From: Adiantum capillus-veneris
Lineage: Eukaryota > Streptophyta > Polypodiopsida > Polypodiales > Pteridaceae
Assembly (NCBI GenBank): GCA_014529385.2
Contig: CM043960.1
Span: 119,294,543-119,358,542 of the forward strand
Length of the DNA stretch: 64,000 bases
Direction of reading: 5' to 3'
A model generated the notes under the pieces. That model was not told the origin of the DNA, did no database searches, and saw only the letters and a program-made list of their open reading frames with translations. Every line of letters starts with the position of its first letter. The stretch's first letter is position 1. Made by a program: the position numbers and the translations under genes. Positions 35,601 through 44,577 of this stretch are shown piece by piece.

Positions 35601-36061
35601 ACTACAGAGCAGAAATCCGACATGGCTGAATTATCCAGTAATGCCAGGGCCCGCAGAGGGAGAGAATATCCGGTTCTTACATGGTGAAAACCCTGCAGGG
35701 CGCCATAGCAGAATTCGGAGGCTCTCTTGACCTATCCTGCAAGATGCTATGTAAAATAGCTCACACATTTTTGGCCTATCTCACAACCTTTTTAGAAAGC
35801 TGGACATCAGAGTATATGAATACTGAAAGAAGCATCTCAACATTGTCATACAATCTAAGTGGGCCACCGACAGAGCCAATATTGTATGCTTATTTCAAAC
35901 GGCTGATGTTTCTGCCAAGCTACCATCTCTAGACATTTGAAGAAGCATTTTACACGGGCTTCTTCATGTATAAGTCAAAAAATTTTGGCCCATTAATGGC
36001 AAGTGACTCTATGCACTATGATGCGTTTCTACAGCAAATCACTCAAGAAAGACGACAATGA
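32637..36061 (+). pseudogene. Second long ORF of Gypsy C, coiled-coil protein of unknown role
   Basis: About 1,100 codons from 32637 (preferred start at 32637 or the Met at 32652). An N-terminal globular part (32652-33500) has no domain I recognise; a segment EIQITKEIIKEALKLSDQG is the most structured. Long Glu/Lys/Gln heptads (33540-33690, 34200-34560 and 34690-34990) predict coiled coil. Interruptions: TGA 33708, TAA 34002, a 31-bp tandem duplication at 34551-34612 that shifts frame, TAG 35212, a frame change near 35700 and TAG 35930. No signal peptide or membrane segment is visible, so an envelope role is unsupported. It occupies the place of the extra ORF in Athila/Tat-like elements. Confidence 0.6.
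34551..34612 (+). repeat. 31-bp tandem duplication in the C second ORF
   Basis: ATTGAAGTCAAAGATTTAAG... is repeated exactly once (34551-34581, 34582-34612). 31 is not a multiple of three; the reading frame downstream is continuous only if one copy is discounted. Confidence 0.92.
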
Positions 36062-36099
36062 CAATAAAGACAAAGACGATCATTTCGTGGTAGACATGA

Positions 36100-36115
36100 A
36101 CTAGGAGGGGGGGAG
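36100..36115 (+). other. Polypurine tract of Gypsy C
   Basis: ACTAGGAGGGGGGGAG directly before the 3' LTR TGTTGG. Confidence 0.88.
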
Positions 36116-36391
36116 TGTTGGAGCCCCATTGGTCCAACTGTTGTAATGAGCCCATTTGTAAAGCATATCAAATTCCATTTTTTATGTCAAAGACGTCTTA
36201 TCAGCTTGATCCATTCGTCTGGATTATGTAAATATTAGTCAGTTAGTCAGGACTCAGAATTATTCCCACTTTTGTAATCATGAGCGAGAGAACCCCATGT
36301 ACATTTTTTGAGCTAAGGTGACTAAAGTATAAAAGTCACCTTAGAACCATTTTTTGAATAACATTTTGAATTAATCATCTGTCGTACGAGT

Positions 36392-36466
<75 letters not shown>

Positions 36467-37093
36467 TGAGTGTGTCTTATCCTCTTCGCTACGCGCTTCT
36501 CCCTCACCGGATTCACAACGCGACCACACCACCGCGATAGTCTCTCCGAGAGCTATGCGCCCACGCCACGCATTCGCCGTTTCGAGTTGATCGCGATCGA
36601 TTCTTCCTCGAGCTTGTTTTGCTTGTAAGTAGCACAAATGGTGTCTGTTTTCAATAATCAAGTGCTTCATGGAATGAGAAAGAGATTAGCTACACATAGA
36701 TACTGATAAACTTAAGTTTCGCCCACTTTTGGATTATGACATGTTGGTCTATCGCGACAGTATTTGAGATAGCTAGGGTTCAAATCTGGTGAGATTAGAC
36801 TTATAGGTAAGTATGTCCTAGTGAGAGGATGGTGCCTAGTAAGTTTGATGCGATTCTAAGTTCATTGGATGTGTAAACTGTGTTGTGAGAGTTAAGGGAT
36901 AGGGTGGGTTGCATTCTACCAGGGTTAGTGATTGATGCATCATAAAAGTGCGTATGTGTAGATTGGTCTTAGCCTGACAAGCTAACAAGATTGCCTACGT
37001 GCACCTACGGGTTAGTCGTGTCATCGGATGATAAGTATGTTGTTTGTGTCGTGCTCGTGAGTATAAACAGGGGAGTAGTTAAGCCCTAAAACA
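36116..37093 (+). repeat. 3' LTR of Gypsy C
   Basis: 978 bp, pairs with 17460-18435. Conserves the TATA stem-loop (36314-36343), the (GA)n run (about 36393-36466) and the degenerate TCTATCGCGA motif near 36745-36760. Confidence 0.95.
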
Positions 37094-38729
37094 ATGCCAT
37101 TGTATGGTGGAGCACGTGTGTCAAGATTGAAGGCGCTCTTGATTCTTCTCAACATGCAGGCAATGTTTGGATGGAGTGACACTAGTGTGACAGCTCTTTT
37201 CAAGTGGTCTATTACAATGTGTTTGCTTCAATAAAAAATTATAGATGTATAATGATCCGATAGATTATATACACAAGTGTACCGTATTGTTTTTCCTATG
37301 TAAATTGTTTAAAGAGCACATACTGCCAGCTGATAATGTGATGCTAGATTCCAAAGAGGAAGCAAGAAAGATCTTGCGAAACTTGGGGATGGATTACAAT
37401 TCGATTCCATGCTTGTCCTAACGACTACATTCTTTTCAGAGGGGAATACATAGACATGGAGAAGTGTCGGCAATGTGATTCCAAAAGATATCGAGTAGAT
37501 CTCCACGGACAAAAAATTCCACGAAAGGTTTTCTGACACTTTTCTCTGCTGCCTCACATCACGCATTTCTTCAAATGTAAGTCCATGGACACCCTAGAAT
37601 CATGGCACGAGGAGAATAGATCTTCAGATGGTGTGCTATGGATTCTTGCAGATTGTGCAGCCTAGAAACATATAGACGACACATGGCCTGATTTTGTCAG
37701 GGAAGCTCAAAATTTGCACATCGGCTTGGCTATGGATGGCATAAACTCATTTGGTCAAAGGTCAAAATCGTACAGTGTATGGCCAGTTGTCATCCTCAAC
37801 TACAACATTCCCCTGTGGTTGACTACCAAGAAGGGGCACCTGTTTCTAAGCTTGATTATGCCGGGGTGGTATAAAGTGAACAATATGGATGTGTATCCTC
37901 GTCCACTATTGGAAGAGCTACAACAATTGTGGATTGGCATAGAAGTGGTGGATATGAGCCGACACAAAGGTCGACACAATGCTTTGATCAGAGGCATTCT
38001 AATGTGGATCATGCATGATAATGTGATGCCAGATTCCAAAGAGGAAGCAAGAAAGATCTTGCGAAACTTGGGGATGGATTACAATTCGATTCCATGCTTG
38101 TCCTAACGACTACATTCTTTTCAGAGGGGAATACATAGACATGGAGAAGTGTCGGCAATGTGATTCCAAAAGATATCGAGTAGATCTCCACGGACAAAAA
38201 ATTCCACGAAAGGTTTTCTGACACTTTTCTCTGCTGCCTCACATCACGCATTTCTTCAAATGTAAGTCCATGGACACCCTAGAATCATGGCACGAGGAGA
38301 ATAGATCTTCAGATGGTGTGCTATGGATTCTTGCAGATTGTGCAGCCTAGAAACATATAGACGACACATGGCCTGATTTTGTCAGGGAAGCTCAAAATTT
38401 GCACATCGGCTTGGCTATGGATGGCATAAACTCATTTGGTCAAAGGTCAAAATCGTACAGTGTATGGCCAGTTGTCATCCTCAACTACAACATTCCCCTG
38501 TGGTTGACTACCAAGAAGGGGCACCTGTTTCTAAGCTTGATTATGCCGGGGTGGTATAAAGTGAACAATATGGATGTGTATCCTCGTCCACTATTGGAAG
38601 AGCTACAACAATTGTGGATTGGCATAGAAGTGGTGGATATGAGCCGACACAAAGGTCGACACAATGCTTTGATCAGAGGCATTCTAATGTGGACCATGCA
38701 TGACTATCCCGGACTAACAAAATGCTCAG
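37094..38729 (+). pseudogene. CACTA-1 transposase, central exon (TNP2/Transposase_21 domain)
   Basis: The frame resumes after Gypsy C with LYGGARVSRLKAL. Next come EEARKILRNLGMDYNSI, CPNDYILFRGEY and LAMDGINSFGQRSKSYSVWPVV..YNIPLWL, then DVYPRPLLEELQQLW, all characteristic of the TNP2 transposase core (Transposase_21). The core segment is present twice because of a 685 bp tandem duplication. Both copies share a frameshift near CPNDY and two stops (KVF-stop-HF and CAA-stop-KH), so decay preceded duplication. The exon ends at a GT donor (38730). Confidence 0.85.
37332..38701 (+). repeat. 685-bp tandem duplication in the CACTA-1 transposase
   Basis: 37332-38016 and 38017-38701 are direct repeats with only a couple of differences by eye (for example GCTAGATT/GCCAGATT and GGATC/GGACC). 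Confidence 0.93.
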
Positions 38730-38816
38730 GTGATATATACTCAAACTTAAACACTATAAACCTTGGTTTTTCTCAAGCTTATCTATTGTCATGTGTATAC
38801 ATGCAGGGCTTCAAAT
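38730..38816 (+). other. Predicted intron in the CACTA-1 transposase
   Basis: 87 nt with GT (AG|GTGATA) and AG (ATGCAG|GG). Removing it restores a phase-1 join, TKCSG to LQISEYRAC, in line with the spacing of TNP2 relatives. Confidence 0.6.
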
Positions 38817-39870
38817 AAGCGAATACAGAGCATGTGTCACAGGTGGACCTAGACTTAACGCACTGAAGAAGAAAAGCTACAAAGGTTATCAAGTGCATCT
38901 TTGAGAGAATCACGAGTTACACAATGTTTTTCTGGGAAGAGATCCACTGAGGATGTCTGCTTGAGCATGGTTAGACCAAAAGGAGATGTGTGATGATGGT
39001 TTTCCCCCAAGGATGAAGAGACTCTCTCTATGGTACGAGTTACCATATTGGCCCAAACTCATGATCAATCACTTGCTCGATCCAATGCACATATTCAAGA
39101 ATGTGGGTAATCTGCTGTGGGACCATCTCATCAAAAAAAAAAAATACTTTGGGGGCCAGAATTTACCTTAGAAATTTGTATCGTATGGAGCAATATTGGC
39201 CGCAGACAGCACCCAATGGGTTGATAAAACTCCCTAAAGCACCATGGATTTTGACAACAGGCCAAGAACACAATGTAAAAGAGATCATTCGATCCGTGTG
39301 GATGTCCACTGGCATAATGCACTTGCTCCGACCATGTTTCACTAAAGAAGGGAAGCTTACTGGTTTGAAGTCACACGACCGGCATAAAGTGTGTCAGGTA
39401 TTTTGAAGTGGAATATATCATATTGGAAATTGTGTAACATATCATGTATGGACTTTGCTAGACATATTTTGCAATTTATTTTATTGGTTTCCATTGAGAG
39501 ATGTTTGTCTCCTGACATCCATACCACAATCTGGAGTGAATTGCCAAATGAATTAAAAGACAGAGTCATCAACATGCTGTATGACGAGTTTCATGTGTCA
39601 AGTCGGGATGAGTGCTTCAATGAAGACCTGATAAAGGTGCAGATGCGCGAATACTTCAAGCATAAGCATTCTGAAGTGCAAAAAGCAATAAAGCATGGGT
39701 GGAACAGGACAGATTGGCTGGCCAAAGAAGATTAAAAGAATGCAAAGCAAGCAGCGCATGAGAATTCTGACAAGTGGAAGCAACAAAAGGAGGAAACCAA
39801 AGAGCGAGTAGAGGCAGGGAGCTCGCACCACTTGGGGAGCGGTGGGTGGGCATCATTTGAGGCCGATTTT
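38817..39870 (+). pseudogene. CACTA-1 transposase, C-terminal part
   Basis: Fragments in shifting frames: RMKRLSLWYELPYWPKLMINHLLDPMHIFKNV (the YELPYW...LDxMHIxKNV motif of TNP2, about 39010-39105), LKSHDRHKVCQ (about 39367-39400), ELPNELKDRVINMLYDEF, and VQMREYFKHKHSEVQKAIKHGWNRTDW with a charged helix to 39870. It contains a TAA at 39733. The exon closes in phase 0 at a GTAAGC donor (39871). Confidence 0.75.
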
Positions 39871-39964
39871 GTAAGCTTTTTTGCATTGTCCTTTAGGTTT
39901 GGTAGTTATGGATAATTGTACCTTTAAATTCTAACATAACGTGTTCTTTGTATGTTTTGAACAG
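39871..39964 (+). other. Predicted intron in the CACTA-1 transposase
   Basis: 94 nt, T|GTAAGC ... TTTGAACAG|TGG, T-rich, phase 0. Confidence 0.65.
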
Positions 39965-40066
39965 TGGTCAATGACAGGACATGACCCCACACCGTACCTG
40001 GACGAGTATGCGGGCAGAAAGAGCTTACACGTCCTTATGGACATTCTCAGTATTCGCACCCGCATG
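39965..40066 (+). pseudogene. CACTA-1 transposase, penultimate small exon
   Basis: 34 open codons (WSMTGHDPTPYLDEY...LSIRTRM) between good AG and GT sites, in phase 0 on both sides. Too short for an ORF scan. Confidence 0.6.
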
Positions 40067-40224
40067 GTTAATATTTCACTTTACTCTCTTAGATTTGTTG
40101 TATTTTAATGATAAGCTAAGAAAACAGATTGTTTTGTAACTATATGTTTATACTTACAGCAAGTCTTATTGTTTTGTAATTATATGTTTATACTTACAAA
40201 AAGTCTTATGGTTTTTTTTTCCAG

Positions 40225-40269
40225 AATCCGACAGATACACCGCTTGGACGCGATAAGACGTCTGATTAA
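40225..40269 (+). pseudogene. CACTA-1 transposase, last exon
   Basis: Follows a 158-nt intron (40067-40224) ending TTTTTTTTTCCAG. 14 codons (NPTDTPLGRDKTSD) then TAA at 40267-40269. Phase-0 join to the previous exon. Below usual ORF length limits. Confidence 0.5.
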
Positions 40270-40529
40270 ATGACGTCAATCTAGTCGTAGCCAGATAGCA
40301 CAAGTTTTATTTTGTCATATATAGCATGTATATATGATGATGTGTACAACGTCATTTTTGTAACTATTGGTCTATGATATTGTATTTTCTCAATAATGAC
40401 AATTGTGTTGTAATTATTACATCAAAATATTTTGCATGTGATGTGTATAATTTTGTCATTGTAACAATTCACTTTCGTCAAAATACTTTTGTCTATCAAT
40501 TTTGCATCTTTATTTTGGAAACAATGTTC

Positions 40530-40798
40530 AATGTGGTTGATGGGTGGCAGGGCGTTCAGTGCCTTGCCACCAAAAAAAATTTATTCTTGGGCGTCACTAT
40601 AGGCGTCCCTATATAAGGTTCTGCAGTGTCGCTATTATCGTCACTAAATTAGGACTGATACCATCTCTATAAGCGTCGTTATTTAGAGATGCTAATAGCG
40701 ACGCCTATAGCGACTTTTCCATTTCGACGCTTTTAACGACACCGGGGGATTAAAAAATGCATTGTAGTTTCGCTACTACAACCGTAACAAGTGCACAT
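40530..40798. promoter_or_regulatory. CACTA-1 right subterminal motif cluster
   Basis: Many GCGTC[AG]CTAT, GTCGCTAT and ATAGCGACG words in both orientations (for example 40592-40612, 40625-40650, 40670-40710). Mirrors the left subterminal cluster. Confidence 0.7.
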
Positions 40799-40812
40799 AA
40801 CCTCTTGTAGTG
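40799..40812 (-). repeat. CACTA-1 right terminal inverted repeat
   Basis: AACCTCTTGTAGTG, inverse of 15035-15048. GTT duplication follows. Confidence 0.93.
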
Positions 40813-40844
40813 GTTGGAAAATGGATCTTGAATTTATTTATTTT

Positions 40845-41642
40845 AGATTGAATAGGAAGAGGGTCCATTTTATTGGTGAGCTTGAATGCACTCAATATAG
40901 AATCTATTTATAGTGCCCCCCTCCCGCGAAGTAAAACTAGCTATAGTCAACGGATGAGCAGAGATAAGAGATCGAACAAGCCTTCATTCTCTTTGACACC
41001 GATTAATCACAAGGAGCTTTAATCCGATTCCTATATAAGAAAACTAGAGAAAGATAGTAGAAAGGTTCAATTTTCCTAGTTAGAAATAGCTAAATTATGC
41101 TTCTCAATCTAAGAACTTTGTTTGCTAGATAACTTGAGGCTTTAAGTAATTAATTTGACATGCTAACTAAGAATCCTACATTTTTGTTGTATAGTAATCC
41201 TAATCCTAAAATTTTGTTATATAGAAATTATACTCATCATACATGCTTCTCTGAAATAAAAATCCATTAATTGAAACATGTAAAGGAATCTTTGAAGTAC
41301 ATATGTCCCCTCGCCCTTCTCCTCTCCTCTTCTTCCATCATTTAGTAACAACCCCCCTCCCCTGCCACCTTGTTTTTGGCATACATCAACCAAAACACCA
41401 TTGAGCAAGGCACCTTTGATCTCCAACAGCCATGGGTAGGGATCTCCTTGTGAATTCTCTTATCTAATATGCCCATGCTTTGCATAAGGCCTACAAGGGC
41501 CTTTTGAAAGTTTATGGTGGATAGACAAAAGAACCATTCATATTGAATTGACATAATGATTGTATTAGATTTTGAGATGGAGATGGAGGATTACATTATT
41601 TGCATAGTGACCATCTACAGACTCAAAAAAGGAAGGTGGCAT
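40845..41642. repeat. Dispersed repeat R, copy 2
   Basis: Same orientation as 2480-3410. Minus-strand ORFs 41217-41426 and 41342-41554 overlap, with a frameshift between them. EIKGALLNGVL is faintly Copia reverse-transcriptase-like. Ends where element E reverse transcriptase begins, so E has lost its 5' half here. Confidence 0.65.
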
Positions 41643-43039
41643 CAAATAATCCTGTTAGTGCAAAATAAAGACGGCACATATCGTATGTGTGTCGACTATA
41701 AATCACTAAATAGGATCACTATCAAGAATAGGTTTCCCGTTCCATGGGTAGAGACCTATCCGATAATCTACAAGGGTTAACCTACTTCAGTAGGATTGAC
41801 CTAAAAAGTGGCTACCATCAAATATAAGGATGGTTGATCAAGACATTGTAAAGACCGCATTTCACACTACGTTTGGTTTTTATGAACACATGGTCATGCC
41901 TTTTGGCTTGATCAATGCACTAGCCACATTTAACCGCTTGATGGAGAAGCTATTCAGGCCTCACCGAACGTTTACTGGAGTGTTCTTTGATGATATAATC
42001 ATCTACTGTAATTCACTAGACGACGCAAGCAACATCTCCAGGTAATATTTCAGGTCTTATGAGAGAATAATCTTTATATTAAGTGAAAGAAAAGTGAGTT
42101 TTTCTTACAAGAGATTCAGTATTTAGGTCGCATTATCTCTCAAGATGGCATCCAAATGGATCCACCAAAACTAGAGGTAATAAAGGAATGGTCTAATCCA
42201 AGGAATCTAGATGAACTAAGAAGCTTTATAGGTGTGTGTGCATATTATAGACGCTTCATAGAAAAGTTCTCACAAATCATGAGACCATTACATGACCTAA
42301 CAAAGAAAAACTTTAGGTATACATGGTCTACCAAGGAGAAAAATGCTTTCAAAAAGCTTAAAGAAAAGCTTATCTCTCAACCTGTGCTTACACTGCCGGA
42401 TCTCTCAAAGCCATTTGAGGTCCAACGTGATGCTTATGGTGATTGCCTTGGAGCCAAGAAGGGTATGCCATAGCCTATGAAAGTTGAAGGCTCGACTCTG
42501 TTGAGCAAGCTCTAGGCATATATGAAAAGGAACCCCTCGCAGTTCTACATGCCTTAGACTCGTGGAAGCACTATTTATTGGGGACTCCTTTCAGTCTGTG
42601 GACGGATCATCAAAGCCTTAAGTACTTCATGATGCAGACCAAGCTCTCCGACAAACAAATGAGGTGGGAAAATTTCCTTTTGCAATTTTATTTTCATTTT
42701 GCTCACATTGCTAGCAAGCATAAAGCCGATGCACTCTCAAGACGGCCGAGAGTGACTGCGGTTTCCATAGCAACTCACAATGATCTATCTTCTATGATAG
42801 ATGAGTACTCTATTGATTCTGATTTTGGAGATGTGATTTCAGCCCTCGCACTAGGGAAGAAACTGGAACCATTTACCTTACAAGATGGTATTTTCTCTAT
42901 GTCAATAGACTATGCGTTACTAACTCACTACGTGAGAAAGTAATGTATGAATCTCATGCTCCTCCTTATGCGGGACATAAGGGATTTAGTCTACCCTAAA
43001 AGGGATAGAAACATATTTCTATTGGCCTGCCATGAAAGC
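41643..43039 (+). pseudogene. Element E reverse transcriptase and RNase H
   Basis: LLVQNKDGTYRMCVDYKSLNRITIKNRFPVP, then MPFGLINALATFNRLM, VFFDDIIIY (about 41980-42006), ELRSFIGVCAYYRRFI and, after a frame change near 42470, LWTDHQSLKYF and HKADALSRRP. The RNase H/connection part ends at the D insertion. Stops and frameshifts near 41780, 41826, 42043, 42471 and 42940 make it a relic. Confidence 0.85.
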
Positions 43040-43324
43040 TGTTAACCCTCACGGCACACGGACACCCTATGATCTATAAACGTTGTATTATTTAGAGTCA
43101 GGTACCGGGCTTGTCGGTCCAATAGGGAAAGGTAGAGTGATCGTCGATGAGAGGCGCACTTTAACTTGGACATTCAAGGGATTAGTTGGTTAAGCATGGG
43201 CGCCCAAGTGTGAATGGGGTGAGCTCCTATAAAAGCCAACTAAATCTAATTTTTACTCATTCTCTCATTTGTGCAATTGAAGAGTGCTCTTGCTCCACCT
43301 CCATCTTCTTCTTCTTCACCTCCT

Positions 43325-43358
<34 letters not shown>

Positions 43359-43609
43359 GGAGAGTGTGTGTGCGATCGAGCATTACGAAGGCACGACGGC
43401 GGTGAAGCGGTTGAGCGCGGCACGACTGCAGCTTCTTCTTCATCGCGGCGAGGAATCCACCACGAAGGCGAGCGTAGAGCGGTGAGTGACACACCCTTTG
43501 TTCTCTTGAGCTTGCTAGTTTAGGCTTGTTGTGTGCTTGGAGCCGTTTGTGGCTCGCACACGGTGTATTGGCAAGTCCCTTGCTTCGACAGTGCGGCAAG
43601 GAGTGCACA
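43040..43609 (+). repeat. 5' LTR of element D
   Basis: 570 bp, TATAAAAG promoter at 43228-43235, a (GT)n(GA)n run near 43325-43363. Confidence 0.95.
43228..43235 (+). promoter_or_regulatory. TATA box of D 5' LTR
   Basis: TATAAAAG in CTCCTATAAAAGCC, conserved at 51558-51565 in the 3' LTR; likely start of the element transcript a few tens of bases downstream. Confidence 0.7.
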
Positions 43610-43613
43610 TTTT

Positions 43614-43631
43614 TGGCGCCGCTGCCGGGGA
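43614..43631 (+). other. Primer-binding site (tRNA-Asp type) of element D
   Basis: TGGCGCCGCTGCCGGGGA, identical to the C PBS, 4 nt after the LTR. Confidence 0.85.
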
Positions 43632-43719
43632 TATGCCCTACACTAAGCTCGGTTAGCACTTTACGCTTCCTTATGGTGCAATTTCTATCATAGGAAAGGC
43701 AGGGAAGGAGTGTGTGGAG

Positions 43720-44030
43720 ATTTCTGTTTTTTGCGTTTTCTGCATTTGCTGTCAAGTTTCAATTTTTGCTATTGTCTGCGTTTTTTCAATTTCTGCAATT
43801 TCTGCATTTTCAAGTTCGGCGTTTTCAATTTCTGCAATTTTCTGCATTTCTGCGTTTTTTTAATTTTCTGCAATTTCTGCATTTTCTGTAATTTCTGTGT
43901 TTTTTTCTGCAATTCCTGCAATTTTCTGCAATTTTCTGCATTTCTGCGTTTTTTTAATTTTCTGCAATTTCTGCGTTTTTTTCGCAATTTCTGCAATTTT
44001 TGAATTTCTGCGTTTCTGAAATTTCTGCAT
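43720..44030 (+). repeat. TTTCTGCAA/TTTTCTGCG minisatellite-like leader array
   Basis: About 300 bp of irregular 9-12 nt words of the type TTCTGCAATTTCTGCATTTT. ORFs across it (Phe/Cys/Asn rich on plus, Lys/Gln/Leu rich on minus) are artefacts of composition. Confidence 0.85.
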
Positions 44031-44156
44031 AAATAAAAAATAAAAAAATCGGAAATCAAAAACGCGAGCGAGCGGGCGGCTAAATTTTTCGAAAATAAAA
44101 AATGTGACTCTTAAAACGGACGGGTTGGTTTGTATAAAAGGTAGATCGGGATCATT

Positions 44157-44212
44157 TGCCCAAGCCCAAGCCCAAGCCCAGGCCCAGGCCCAGGCCCAGG
44201 CCCAGGCCCACT
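44157..44212 (+). repeat. Hexanucleotide (CCCAAG/CCCAGG)n
   Basis: Nine or so 6-bp units, first AAG then AGG variants. Followed by two CACTCTTATATA repeats at 44211-44242. Confidence 0.88.
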
Positions 44213-44577
44213 CTTATATACTAGACTCACTCTTATATATATACCCTACTCTCTCAAGAGAGAATGAGAGCATGTGGGACAAGTCCTCCACTCTCCTCCT
44301 TTCTCTTCCCACTTGCACCCTTAGACTTTCTAGTTTGGGCCTAGTTCCCTACTGAAAATTGACAGTTTTAGGGATTCCGAGGGCATAGAGTGACCAAACG
44401 GAGGGCTGTAAAGCACGGCACGACCCTTTGACCAATACGCTCGTTTCGAGCTATCACACGTCCCATTCCACGACACGCTCTAAAAAATCTAGCAAAAAAA
44501 CAAACAAAAAACACGCTAAAAACTAGTCACAAGGCCTCCTAGAGCAGCTTTTTGACACCTTAGGGTATCAAAAGCAC

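Larger units (their letters stand above)
17460..37093 (+). mobile_element. Gypsy retrotransposon C, 19.6 kb, with an extra coding block
   Basis: LTRs 17460-18435 and 36116-37093 (TGTTGGAGCC...AAAACA), a tRNA-Asp PBS, and gag, protease, reverse transcriptase, RNase H and integrase in Ty3/Gypsy order. A polypurine tract precedes the 3' LTR. The target duplication is ACGCC (17455-17459) and ATGCC (37094-37098), one transition apart. It is unusually long because 6.3 kb lies between the end of pol (29821) and the 3' LTR, including a second coding block of about 3.4 kb. LTRs differ at roughly two dozen sites by eye, largely transitions. All long ORFs are interrupted. Confidence 0.95.

Noticed and set aside
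32637-36061. Envelope-like gene in Gypsy C
   Set aside because: Position fits Athila-type env-like ORFs, but no signal peptide, fusion-like or transmembrane segment is visible; the protein is mainly coiled coil.
43710-44059. 97-codon plus and 96-codon minus ORFs in the D leader
   Set aside because: Both are translations of the TTTCTGCAA array and have only compositional patterns.
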